Shown here: piece by piece, positions 22,488-64,000 of the stretch
Layout: the number at the start of each line of letters is the position of its first letter
Position numbering within the stretch: position 1 is the first letter of the stretch
NCBI RefSeq assembly: GCF_004027225.2
Contig: NW_022651111.1
Location: 1-64,000 of the forward strand
DNA length: 64,000 bases
From: Strigops habroptila
Lineage: Eukaryota > Chordata > Aves > Psittaciformes > Psittacidae
Direction: 5' to 3'
Made by a program: the position numbers and the translations under genes
Notes under the pieces: model-generated
The model's input: the letters and a program-made list of their open reading frames with translations, nothing else
What the model was told of the DNA's origin: nothing
The model's database searches: none

Positions 22488-25400
22488 TCACGGGGGGACA
22501 CTGTCCTGCACCCATTGCAGGTACGGGGGGTTCCCCTGCGCCACCGGCACGGCCACCACCTCGGCCACCTCATAGGGGTGCGCTGACCTGGGGGGGGGAC
22601 ACACAGAGGTCAAGGTCACCCCAAGGTCTCCCCCTGGGGTCACCTCGGGTCACCCCCCCCCCCCAACCCCCCCCCCGGGTCTCACCGGATGAACTCGGCC
22701 AATGCCGGGATGCGGGAGCTGCGGGTCTTGATCATCTGGGGGGGACATTGGGGTCACTTGGGGGGTGACCCCCCCTGAGGACGTGGGGACACCCCAGGGA
22801 CACCATAGGGATGCCCCAGGGACATTGGGGACACCATGGGGACACCCCAGGGACATTGGATACACCATAGGGAGAACACTAGGGACACCTTGGGGATGTT
22901 GGGGACACCCCATGGACACCATAGAGACACATTGTGGACACCCCAGGACATTGGGGACACCATGGGGACACCTTGGGGACATCAGGGACACTATAGGGAC
23001 ACTCCAGGGACACTCCAAGGACATTGGGGACACCCAAGGGACATTGGGGACACCATAGGGAGAACACTAGGGACACCTTGGGGATGTTGGGGACACCCCA
23101 TGGATACCTTGGGGACATTGGGGACATCAGGGACACTATAGGGACACCGGGGACACCCAAGGGACACCTTGGGGACATTGGGGACACCCCAGGGACACTA
23201 TAGGGACACCGTGGGGACATCAGGAACACCATAGGGAGAACACTAGGGACACCTTGGGGATGTTGGGGACACCCCATGGATACCTTGGGGACATTGAGGA
23301 CATCTCGGGGACATTGGAGACACCCCCCCAGGGACACCGGGGACATGGGGGACACCCAAGGGAGACCTTGGGGACCCCAGAGACACTGCAGGGACAATGG
23401 GGACACCCAAAGGACACTATAGGGACACCAAAGGGACAGCGCAGGGACATTGGGGACCCTTTGGGGGACACTCACCAGCAGGACCTCGCTGTCCTCCTCC
23501 AGCTTCCCCTGCCAGGAGTAACTGCGGGGGGAGACACCGGCTGTGAACCCCCACATCCCATATCCTATATCCCCCATATCCCACACCCCATATCCCTCAT
23601 ATCCCCATGTCCCATATCCCATACCCCATATCCCATATCCTATATCCTATATCCCCCATATCCCACACCCCATATCCCTCATATCCCCATGTCCCATATC
23701 CCATACCCCATATCCCATACTCTATATCCCCCATATTCCACACCCCATATCCCTCATATCCCCACATCCTATATCCTATATCCCATATCCCACACCCCAT
23801 ATCCCTCATATCCCCACATCCCATATCCCATATCCCCCATATCCCACACCCCATATCCCTCATATCCCCATGTCCTACATCCCCATGTCCCATGTCCCAT
23901 ATTCCATATCCCATACCCCATATCCCTCATATCCCCATGTCCTACATCCCCATGTCCCATGTCCCATATTCCATATCCCATACCCCATATCCCTCATATC
24001 CCCATGCCCCATATCCCATATCCTATATCCCCCATATCCCACACCCCATATCCCTCATATCCCCATATCCCATACCCCATATCCCTCATATCCCCATGCC
24101 CCATATCCCATATCCTATATCCCCCATATCCCACACCCCATATCCCTCATATCCCCATATCCCATATCCCATATCCCTCATATCCCCATGCCCCATATCC
24201 CCCATATCCCACACCCCATATCCCTCATATCCCCATATCCCATATCCCATATCCCTCATATCCCCATGCCCCATATCCCCCATATCCCACACCCCATATC
24301 CCTCATATCCCCATATCCCATACCTCACACCCCATATCCCTCATATCCCCATGGCCCATATCCCATATCCTATATCCCCCATATCCCACACCCCATATCC
24401 CTCATATCCCCATGTCCCATATCCCCATATCCCCCATATCCCACACCCCATATCCCTCATATCCCCATGTCCCATATCCCCACACCCCACACCCCATAGA
24501 GCACACCCCATATCCATACCCCATACCCCACATCCCGTATCCCCATATCCCACCCCCCACACCCCATATCCCGCCCCCCAGCTCCCGCTGCCCCCCCGCG
24601 CTCTCACATGGAGGTGACGTGGGGCAGGATGTTCACACAAGCCGCCAGCTTCTGCTCCACCATGGCCCTGGGGACAGCGTCACCCCCGTCACCCCTTGTG
24701 TCACCCCACGTCACCCCCCATAGCCCCCCCATGACCCCCCCGTGACCCCACCTGGCCAGCTCTTTGGCCACCGTCTCATTGGGGCAGGTGACGAACGCGG
24801 CCGAGACGCTGTCGGCGACGTAGGGGTCACCGGTGGGGTCACCGGGGTCACGGGGGGTCGAGGCCATGGAGAGCAGCCGCCGGCCCAGCCCCTGCAGGGT
24901 CACTGTCACCGCCACCAGCGCCAGCGCCTGTCGCGATATAGGTGCCATGTTGCGATATAGGTGCCACGTGACAATATAGGTGCAGTGTCTGTCGCGATAT
25001 AGGTGCCATGTCGCGATATAGGTGCCCTGTCTGTCATGATATAGGTGCCATGTCGCAATATAGGTGCCCTGTCACGATATAGGTGCCATGTCACAATAGC
25101 ACATCTGTTGCAATACAGATGCCATGTTGCAACAGCACCATGCCTGTCGTGATATAGATGCCATGCTGCGATAGCACCACATTATGATAGCCACTGTGTC
25201 ACCATAGCCACCATATAACCCCTGTATCATGACAGCACCATTTCCCGATACCCACCACGTCATGATAGGAGCCATATCGCGATCCTGCCGTGTCATGATA
25301 GCCACCATCTTGCAATAGCCACCATGTCACGATACCCACCAAGCTGCAACAGCCATCATATGGTGCTACCATGTCACGATACCCACCATATCACGATACC

Positions 25401-25634
25401 GCCGTGTCTCAATACCCACAATGTCGTGATATCTGCATCACGATACCCACCATGTCGCGATATCCACCGTGTCGAGACCCTCAGCCCCACACCAGCACAG
25501 CCCTCATACTGCGCCCCCGTCCCTGTCACGATACCCCCCCTCCCTGTCGCGACACCCCCCTCCCTGTCACGATACCCCTCTGTCATGACAGCCCAGCCAT
25601 GGGGCGGGGAACTCACCCCAAAGGCCAACTTCAT
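22488..25634 (-). CDS. CUTA: CUTA, divalent cation tolerance protein homologue
   Basis: Small trimeric CutA1-family protein; in vertebrates linked to acetylcholinesterase maturation and copper tolerance, with secretory or mitochondrial forms. Six coding exons (minus strand): 25634-25617, 24927-24752, 24667-24608, 23521-23476, 22735-22686, 22587-22488; 450 nt, 149 aa, every junction in phase. [16 protein letters not shown] is a hydrophobic signal or anchor. The core is [52 protein letters not shown] and [20 protein letters not shown], the canonical CutA strands and the H-P-Y-E motif. The end, [11 protein letters not shown], is shorter than my recollection of mammalian CUTA. A second in-frame ATG (LLSMASTP) matches the internal start used by shorter mammalian isoforms. 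Start chosen as the first ATG after the 25661 acceptor. Confidence 0.95.
22770..23465. repeat. Minisatellite in CUTA intron with ~185-bp higher-order period
   Basis: Units like GGGGACACCATAGGGACA; AGGGAGAACACTAGGGACAC recurs near 22,868, 23,058 and 23,233. Confidence 0.88.
23550..24590. repeat. CATATCCC array in CUTA intron
   Basis: Seven- to nine-bp units (CCATATCCC, CATACCCC) grouped into ~50-70-bp higher-order units built on CCATATCCCTCATATCCCCA. Confidence 0.92.
24935..25600. repeat. GCGATATA array in CUTA intron 1
   Basis: Units of ~20-25 bp, TCGCGATATAGGTGCCATG, decaying rightward into TCATGATA, TCACGATA and TTGCAATA variants. Confidence 0.9.
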
Positions 25635-26830
25635 GTGGGGAAGAGCCGGTGCCGTCCCGTCCTGTGGGGAGAGCTGGTCAGTGCCCCCCACGGCTGCCCC
25701 ACAGGCCCCCCAGCCCCACATCGAGCCCTCAGTCCCACAGAGAACCTCCCAGCCCCATATAGAGCCCCCCCCAGCCCCACATCCTGTCCTCCTCAGACCC
25801 ATGTACTGCCTCCAGCTCTATACAGTGACCCCAGGCCCATATACTGCCCCTGGCCCCACTTCCAGCCCCATATAGTGCCTCCCTGTCCCTTATACAGTAC
25901 CCCAGTCCCCTATATACAGACTCTGAGCCCCACAGAGTGCCCCTCCCACCCCCTGTACCACCCCCAGCCCCAGATACAGCCCCCCACAGCCCCATATAAC
26001 CCCCTCCAGCCCCACACAGAGCCCCTCCAGCCCCACATCCAGCCCCATCTGCTGCTTCCAGCCCCATATAGAGCCCCTCCAGCCCCACATACAGCCCCCT
26101 GACACCCATATACTGCCTCCAGCCCCACATACAGCCCCATCTACTGCCTCCAGCCACATATACAGCCCCCTGACACCCATATACTGCCTCCAGCCCCACA
26201 TACAGCCCCATCTACTGCCTCCAGCCCCATATACTGTCTCCAGACTCATATAAAGCCGCTCCCAGCCCCACATACAACCCCCCTCACACCCATCTACTGC
26301 CTCCAGCCCCATATACAGCCCCTCCAGCCCCATCTACTGCCTCCAGCCCCATAGAGAACCCCTCCAGCCCCACATCCAGCCCCATCTACTGCCTCCAGCC
26401 CCATAGAGAGCCCCTCCAGCCCCACATCCAGCCCCATACACTGCCTCCAGCCCCATAGAGAGCCCCTCCAGCCCCACATCCAGCCCCATACGCTGCCTCC
26501 AGCCCCACATCCAGCCCCATCTACTGCCTCCAGCCCCATAGAGAGCCCCTCCAGCCCCACGTCCAGCCCCATACACTGCCTCCAGCCCCATAGAGCCCCT
26601 CCAGCCCCACATCCAGCCCCACAGAGCCCCTCCAGCCCCACATGGAGACCCCCACCCCCCCCCCACCTCCTCTCCCCCCTCCCCCGCCCGTACCCGCCGC
26701 CGCACGCGCCGCTCGGCGGCCGCCCCCACGTGACCCGGCTGGCCCCGCCCCCTTCCCGCCACCGCCGCGCGCGTCACCGGCAGGCACCGCCCCCCCCGGC
26801 GACGTCATCGGAAGGGGGAGGGGCCACGGT
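25635..26830 (-). promoter_or_regulatory. CUTA: CUTA 5' UTR and promoter region
   Basis: UTR bases 25635-25661 precede the ATG exon (acceptor CACAG). Upstream exon 1 probably ends at a donor near 26,694 (CGGCGG|GTACGG) or near 26,665 (GAGGAG|GTGGGG). The CpG-rich segment 26,690-26,830 holds CACGTGAC, GGGCGGGG boxes and GACGTCATCGGAAGG, a CRE-like and an ETS-like site in tandem. The intron between is repeat. Confidence 0.5.
25690..26650. repeat. Minisatellite in CUTA 5' intron
   Basis: Units of ~20-40 bp such as CCTCCAGCCCCACATCCAGC and CCATATACTGCCTCCAGCC. Confidence 0.9.
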
Positions 26831-26869
26831 GGGGAGGGGGGAGGGGTGAATGGGGACACTGGGGCAGGG

Positions 26870-27850
26870 CATTGGTGATACTGGTGTCACTGGTGTCACC
26901 GGTGCCACTGGTGTCATTGGTGTGTTACTGGTGTCACTGGTGCTACTGGTGTGTCACTGGTGTCACTGGTGTCACTGGTGTCACTGGTGTGTTACTGGTG
27001 TCACTGGTGCTACTGGTGTGTCACTGGTGTCACTGGTGTCATTGGTGTCACTGGTGTGTTACTGGTGTCACTGGTGATACTGGTGTCACTGGTGTCACTG
27101 GTGTCACTGGTGTGTTACTGGTGCCACTGGTGTCACTGGTGTCACTGGTGTCACTGGTGTGTCACTGGTGTGTTACTGGTGTGTCACTGGTGTGTCACTG
27201 GTGTCATTGGTGTCACTGGTGTTAATGGTGTTAATGGTGCCACTGGTGTCATTGGTATGTCACTGATGTTACTGGTGTCACTGGTGTGTTACTAGTACCA
27301 CTGGTGTGTTACTGGTGCCACTGGTGTGTCACTGGTGTTAATGGTGTTAATGGTGTCACTGGTGTCACTGGTCTCACTGGAGTGTTAATGGTGTCACTGG
27401 TGTCACTGGTGTGTTACTGGTGTCACTGGTGTCACTGGTGTTATGGTGTTAATGGTGTCACTGGTGTCACTGGTGTCATTGGTGTTACTGGTGTGTCACT
27501 GATGCCACTGGTGTCACTGGTGATACTGGTGTCACTGGTGTCATTGGTGTCACTGGTGTTACTGGTGTCACTGGTGTGTTACTGGTATCACTGGTGCCAC
27601 TGGTGCCACTGGTGTTAATGGTGTCACTGGTGTCACTGGTGCCACTGGTGTTACTGGTGTCACTGGTCTCACTGGTTTGTTACTGGTCTCACCGGTGTGA
27701 CTGGTGCCACTAGTGTCACTGGTGTCACTGGTGTCACTGGTGTCACTGGTGCGTTACTGGTATCACTGGTGTGTTACTGGTGTGTCACTGGTGCCACTGG
27801 TGTGTCACTGGTGTGTCACTGGTGTCACTGGTGTCATTGGTGCCACTGCG
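26870..27850. repeat. 9-bp array between CUTA and SYNGAP1
   Basis: About 1 kb of GGTGTCACT with GGTGTGTTACT and GGTGCCACT variants, filling the space between the two promoters. Confidence 0.95.
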
Positions 27851-28125
27851 GCCCCCTAAAGCCCCCCCTCCCCTCCCCCTCCTCTAATCCCCTCCCCCCT
27901 CCCTAAGCCCCGCCCCCTCCCCCTCCTCCCACGTGCCCCCCTCCTCCATAGCCCCTCCCCCCTCCTCCTCCCACGCCCCCTCCCCCCCCTTTTCCCAAGC
28001 CCCTCCCCCCCGTGGCCCCTCCCCCCCCGCGGCCCCTCCCCCCTCTCGGCCCCTCCCCCTCCCTCGGCCCCTCCCCCCGCCCCCCCGCGCCGCCCGCGCC
28101 GGGGGAAGCAGCCGCTGGAACCACC
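27850..28125 (+). promoter_or_regulatory. SYNGAP1: SYNGAP1 upstream promoter and 5' UTR
   Basis: C-rich tract of GGCCCCTCCCCCC and AAGCCCCGCCCCC blocks (Sp/KLF-type GC and CACCC boxes) that passes into CpG-rich unique sequence just before GGAACCACCATG, a good Kozak context for the SYNGAP1 start. No TATA box. Confidence 0.55.
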
Positions 28126-59317
<31,192 letters not shown>

Positions 59318-59569
59318 CGCCCGCCCCCCGGGGGCGCGCCGGGACCACCCCCCCCCCCCCGCGACACCCCCCCCCCCAGCGGAGCGAACCAACAGGAGGG
59401 AAACATGGGGGGGGAGGTGGGGGGGGGCTGGAGGCGGCTCCCGGAGACCCCCGGGGAGGAGGAAGGGGGGGGGGGGTGGGAGGGAAGGGGAGGGAGGGGG
59501 GGGGATGGAAAGGGGAAGGGGGGGGGATGGACACCCCCCTTTCTGCCGCCCCCCCCCCAATAACCCCCC

Positions 59570-61060
59570 CTTTGGCGCATGAGGAGAGGGGAGGCCTCGT
59601 GCAAAGGGCTCCTGGTGCGACGGCTCCTCGTGCAAAGGAGGAAGCGGGGGGAGCGGGGGGGGAGGCCTCGTGCAAAGGCTCCTGGTGCGGCGGCTCCTCC
59701 TCGTGCAAAGGGCTCCCGGTGCAACGGGAGCGGGGGATGGACTCGTGCAAAAGGGCTCCTCGTGCGACGGCGCCTCGTGCACCAGGAGCGGGGCGTGTTG
59801 GGGGGGGGGAGGCCTCGTGCAAAGGGCTCCTCGTGCACCAGGAGGAGGGAGGATCCGTGCAAGGGCTGCTCGTGCCCCGTCTCCTCACGCAAAGGGCTCC
59901 TCGTGCAAAGGGCTCCTCGTGCGAACGGGAGCCGGGAGGCCTCGTGCGACGGCTCCTTCGTGCACCAGCACCTCGTGCACCAGGAGCCGGGGGCAGCCTC
60001 GTGCAAGGGCTCCTCGTGCGATGGGAACAAAGCAGGCGGCCTCGTGTGCGACGGCTCCTCGTGCATCGGGTTCCTTGTGCAATGGGGGGCGGGGAGGCCT
60101 CGTGCATCGGCTCCTCGTGCAACGGCTCCTCGTGCAACGGCTCCTCGTGCACCGGGACTGGGGGCGACCTCGTGCACCGGGACTGGGCTGGCCTCGTGCG
60201 TTGGCTCCTCGTGCACCGGGATCAGGCCAGCCCTCGTGCACCGGCTCCTCGTGCAGCGACACCCCAGGGGAGGGGGACACACACACCCGCGGACACCCTC
60301 GTGCATCAGGATCACGGTGGCCTCGTGCAACGGGATGGGGGGGGCCCTCGTGCAACGGCTTCTTGTGCACCAGGACCGGAGCTTCCCCCCCCCGTGCATC
60401 ACCTCCCCGTGCACCAGGACCAGGCCCTCCCTACACACCCCCCCCTCCCCATCCTCCTTGTGCATCCCCCCCTCCTTGCACCAGGACTGGACCCTTCCCC
60501 TCGTGCATCAGCTCCTCGTGCATCACTGCCCCTCGTGCACCAGGCCCGGACCTTCCCCTCGTGCATCACTTTCCCCTCGTGCAACGGGACCGGACATTCC
60601 TCGTGCATCAACCTCCCCTCGTGCACCGGCTTCTCTCGTGCACCAGGACCCGTGCGACAGCACCACCCCCCCTTCGTGCACCACGATGGGGTCCCCCCCT
60701 TCTTCCTCGTGCATCGTCTCTCGTGCATTGCACCCCCAAACACCCCCCCCCATCTTGTGCACCAGGAGCCACAGGACACCCTCCCCCCCACCTTGCACGT
60801 CCAGCTCCTTCGTGCAACAGCCTCATCGTGCACCAGGACTGGGGGGGGGGGAGCGTCACCGTGCACCAGGACTCGGGGTCATTGTGCATGGGAGGGTGAT
60901 TGTTCATGGGGGTGGGTGATTGTGCATGGGGGGGGTCATTGTGCATGGCGGGGGTCACTGTGCACCAGGATTGGGGGGGGAATGTCCTTGTGCACCACCA
61001 GCCTCGTGCACAAGGACTGGGGCTTCTCGTGCAATGGGGAAGTGGGGGGGGACGGACCCT
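59570..61060. repeat. CTCGTGCA array in SYNGAP1 3' UTR
   Basis: Units of ~15-40 bp built on GGCTCCTCGTGCAACGGCTC and CTCGTGCACCAGGA, about 60 CTCGTGCA motifs, CpG retained. Confidence 0.9.
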
Positions 61061-61069
61061 TGTGCATCA

Positions 61070-61615
61070 TCCCAGGAACCCCCATTCACCAGGACGCCCC
61101 TGTCCGCCCCCCCCTTTCACTGGGACACCCCCTTTAGGAACTGGGACCCCCCATTCACCAAGAGCCCCCTGTTATTCACCAGCCCCCCCCAGTGCACCCC
61201 CATTCCCCCCCCCCATTCACCAAGGCCCCCCCTTCACTCCCCCAATGCACTGAGATCCCCCCATTCTCCAACCCCCCCTTCACTGGGACCCCTCCCAATG
61301 CACCAGCCCCCCCCCATTCACTACCCCCCGCGGTGCACCGGGATCCCCCCATTCACCAGGACCCCCCAATGCACCGGGGACTCCCCAATGCACCAGCCCC
61401 ACTCCCCCCATTCACTCGACCCACCCCCAATGCACAACAACCCCCCACGCTCAGTAGCCCCCCCCCGAAATGCACCGGGCCCCCCCATTCACCAACCCCC
61501 CCATTCACAAGGACCCCCCTCAATGCACCGGGGAACCCCCAATGCACCAGCCCCTCCCATAATGCACCGGGCCCCCCCATTCACCAGGACACCCCCCCCC
61601 GCCGCCAATGCACCG
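61070..61615. repeat. C-rich array in SYNGAP1 3' UTR
   Basis: CCCCCCATTCACCAGGACCC and CCAATGCACCGGGG units. Confidence 0.88.
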
Positions 61616-61771
61616 GGGACCCCCCAATGCCCGCCCCGCCCTCCCGCTTCCCCCCCCCCCCGGAGCCCCGCCCGGGCCCCGCCGCAGCCCCGACACTGCC
61701 CCGCCCGCGGGCGGCCCCCGGCGGGTCCGGGCCGGCTCCAACCGCCGGGGCCGCCGCTGCCCGGAGCCTTT

Positions 61772-61777
61772 AATAAA
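61772..61777 (+). terminator. SYNGAP1: Probable SYNGAP1 poly(A) signal AATAAA
   Basis: GCCTTTAATAAACTCGGG is followed by a GT/T-rich stretch (GGGTCGTCTTGT), a good downstream element. It is the last AATAAA before the terminal repeats. Confidence 0.55.
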
Positions 61778-61799
61778 CTCGGGTCGTCTTGTACCGGCG

Positions 61800-62200
61800 G
61801 CACCGGGGACACGGGGAGGGGCTACGGGGAGGAGGCGTGGCTAAAGGGGAGGGGCTAAGGGTGGGAGGCCAATGGGGTGAGGGATGGGAGGTGGCGGGGC
61901 GGGGCTTAGGAGGGGCGTGGTTTATGGGGATGAGTGAGTCAATGAGTGGCGGGGTTGTGGGCGGGGCTTATGAAGGGCGGGGCTTGGGAGGGGCGTGGTT
62001 TAAGGGGATGGATTGGAGTCAACGAGAGGCGGGTTGGGGGGGCTTCGGAGGGGGCGTGGTTTATGGGGATGATTGAGTCAATGAAGGGCGGGGCTTGGGA
62101 AGGGCGTGGTTTATGGGGATGGATTGGCGTCAATGAAAGGCGGGGTTGTGGGCGGGGCTTATGGGGGGCGTGGCTTGGGGGGCTTAGCTTTGGGGGTGAG
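61800..62200. repeat. GC-box minisatellite distal to SYNGAP1
   Basis: Units of ~50-70 bp containing GGGCGTGGTTTATGGGGATG and GGGCGGGGCTTGGGAGG. No gene seen. Confidence 0.88.
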
Positions 62201-62339
62201 GCTTCCCCCCCCCCCCAGGGCAGGTTGTGACCGTGGCTGCGGAGGGGAAGGGGGGGGGGGGGTGTGTGTGGTTTGTGTAGGGGCGGGGCTTCGAGGGGGC
62301 GGGGCTTCCCGGGAAGGAGCTGGGGGGGGGGGGGGGGGG

Positions 62340-64000
62340 GGTAAGGGTTAGACTAAGGGTTAAGGTTAGGGTTAGGGGCAGGGTTAGGGTTAAGGTTAAG
62401 GTTAGGGGCAGGTTTAGGGTTAGATCATTAGTGTCAGGATTAAGGTCAGGGTTAGAGGTTTTAGGGCTCATGTTAGGTTTAGGTTTAGGGTTAGGATTAA
62501 GGTTAGAGGCATTAGTGTTAGGTTTACTGTTGGGATTAGGGTTAGGGTGATTTGAGTGTCAGGGTTAAGATTAGGTTAAGCATTAGGTTAGGGTTAGGTT
62601 AGGGTTAGAGTCAGGGTAGGAGATAGGGTTAGCTTTAGGATTAGAGTTAGGGTAAAGGTTAGGTTTAGGGCTTAGGGTTAGGATGAGGCTTAGAGGTGTT
62701 AGAGTTAGAGCAGGACCTTCTGGGAGGAGTTAATGCTTTTGGCATTGGGGTTAGGGTTAGTGGCGTTAGGGTTTTGTTAGAGATAACGTTAGGGTTAGAT
62801 TTAGAGTATTAGAATGAGGGGTAGGATAAAGGTATTAGGATTAGTGTTGGGTTAATGTTAGGGTCAGGTTTGTCTTTAGGGTTAGATGCATTAGGGTGTT
62901 AAGATTAGGTTTAGGGTTTATGGTTAGGGCTAGGGTTTGGCTTAGGGTTAGCATTAGAGGCATTATGGTTAAGGTTAGCATTAGGGTTAGGGTTAAGGTT
63001 AGGGTTATGCTTAGGGTTAGGCTTAGAGGCATTGGGGTTAGGGAATGGGGTGAATGGAGGGGTCTGTGGGGGGACGGACGGTGCTATGGATGACCCCCGC
63101 CACTATAGGGACACATAAGGGGCTATAGGTGCTGCTCATGAGGCTATAGGGGCACCCCAGTGGTAATAGGGATCTTCAAGGGGCTATAGGGACCCATGTG
63201 GGGTAATAGGGACCCCCCCGGGGCTATAGGGATCCCTCAAGGGTTAGGGTTCTGGTTAAGTTTAGGGTTAATGTTAGGGGCAGGCTTAGAGGCTTTGGAG
63301 CCAGGTTAGGTTTAGGGTTAGAGTTAACGTTGGAGGCATTAGGGTTAGGGTTAGCGTTAGAGTTAGGGTTAGTATCAGGGTTAGGGTCAGTCTTAGTCAT
63401 GTTGGGGTTAGGTTTGGGGTTCAGGTTAGTGTTATGGTTACGGTTAGGGTTAGGGTTAAGAGTAGGGCTAGGGTTAGTATTATGCTTAGGGTCAGGGTCA
63501 GGTTTGGGGTTCAGGTTAGGGTTATGGTTACGGTTAGGGTTAGGGTTAGTATTATGCTTAGGGTCAGGGTCAGGTTTGGGATTCGGGTCAGGGTTAGGGT
63601 TAGGGTTAATGCAGGGTTATTATTATGCTTATATTAGGGTCGGGTTTGGGGTTCGGGCTAGGGTTAGAGTTAAGGCTAGGATTAGGGTTATTATTATGCT
63701 TATATTAGGGTCGGGTTTGGGGTTCGGGTTAGGGTTAGAGTTAAGGGCAGGGTCAGGGTCAGGTTTGGGGTTTGGGTTAGGGTTAAGGGTAGGGTTAGGG
63801 TTATTATTATGCTTATATTAGGGTCGGGTTTGGGGTTTGGGTCAGGGTTAGGGTTAAGGGTTGGGTTTGGGTTAGTGTTAGGGTTAAGGGTAGGGTTAGG
63901 GTTATTACTATGCTTATATTTGGGTCGGGTTTGGGGTTCGGGTTATGGGTAGGCTTAGGGTTAAGGGTAGGGTTAGGGTTAAGTGTAGGGTTAGGGTTAG
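62340..64000 (+). repeat. Degenerate telomere-like TTAGGG repeats
   Basis: TTAGGG with TTAAGG, TTAGAG and TTAGGGG variants, G-rich strand reading outward. A CTATAGGG-rich interruption lies at 63,050-63,245. From 63,610 a higher-order unit with TTATTATTATGCTTATATTA recurs near 63,618, 63,688, 63,801 and 63,902. Confidence 0.93.

Larger units (their letters stand above)
59318..61800 (+). other. SYNGAP1: SYNGAP1 3' UTR (probable)
   Basis: From the alpha2 stop to the first plausible poly(A) signal. It contains two minisatellites listed separately and a unique CpG-rich end (61,620-61,770). I see no other gene in it on either strand. Confidence 0.5.

Noticed and set aside
23254-24723. Long plus-strand Pro/Ile/His/Tyr repeat frame
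   Set aside because: A product of the CATATCCC array in a CUTA intron, antisense to CUTA, with no conserved segment.
26850-27618. Hydrophobic [11 protein letters not shown] frames suggestive of a membrane protein
   Set aside because: Pure 9-bp array; all three frames stay open because the unit lacks stops.
62340-64000. Open frames in the telomere-like block
   Set aside because: Simple translations of TTAGGG variants with no biased composition beyond the repeat.

Overview
This window is vertebrate genomic DNA, most likely a bird dot microchromosome. Four intron-bearing vertebrate genes can be read exon by exon, with splice phases that close. The DNA is very GC-rich, and almost every intron and spacer is filled by its own C-rich or G-rich minisatellite. 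The right end is degenerate TTAGGG repeat with the G-rich strand pointing out of the window, as expected beside a chromosome end. The species cannot be fixed from the sequence; a galliform or other bird is an inference.

Layout: (1) 1-12,360, DAXX on the minus strand (histone H3.3 chaperone), with its last coding exon beyond position 1. (2) 12,270-15,000, a CpG-rich spacer holding two similar promoter modules (about 12.33 and 13.71 kb), a CTCF-like site, an AT-rich array and a cluster of CCAAT boxes; oppositely oriented copies of one ~145-bp repeat family flank it. (3) 15,060-22,030, PHF1 on the plus strand (Polycomb-like Tudor/PHD protein). (4) 21,935-26,700, CUTA on the minus strand, tail-to-tail with PHF1. 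(5) 27,850-61,800, SYNGAP1 on the plus strand (synaptic Ras/Rap GAP), with alternative 3' ends that can be read directly. (6) 61,800-64,000, GC-box repeats followed by telomere-like repeats.

Gene order and orientation (DAXX-, PHF1+, CUTA-, SYNGAP1+) match the mammalian extended MHC class II region, except that KIFC1, which lies between DAXX and PHF1 in human (from memory), is not seen. ZBTB9 and BAK1, which follow SYNGAP1 in human, are also absent; telomere-like repeat lies there instead. The genes do not form a pathway: DAXX and PHF1 are nuclear chromatin proteins, CUTA is a small trimeric secretory or mitochondrial protein, and SYNGAP1 is postsynaptic.

Splice junctions were assigned by reading GT/AG sites and checking phase and similarity to the mammalian proteins from memory; no alignment was run. 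Homopolymer C/G runs are frequent, so single-base assembly errors are likely, and two apparent frame breaks (DAXX exon 5, SYNGAP1 last exon) are flagged. No new protein family is evident. The unusual content is architectural: a splice switch in SYNGAP1, complementary arrays around PHF1 exons, a minisatellite made of RFX-like sites, a coding VNTR in DAXX, and a synaptic gene as the last gene before the chromosome end.
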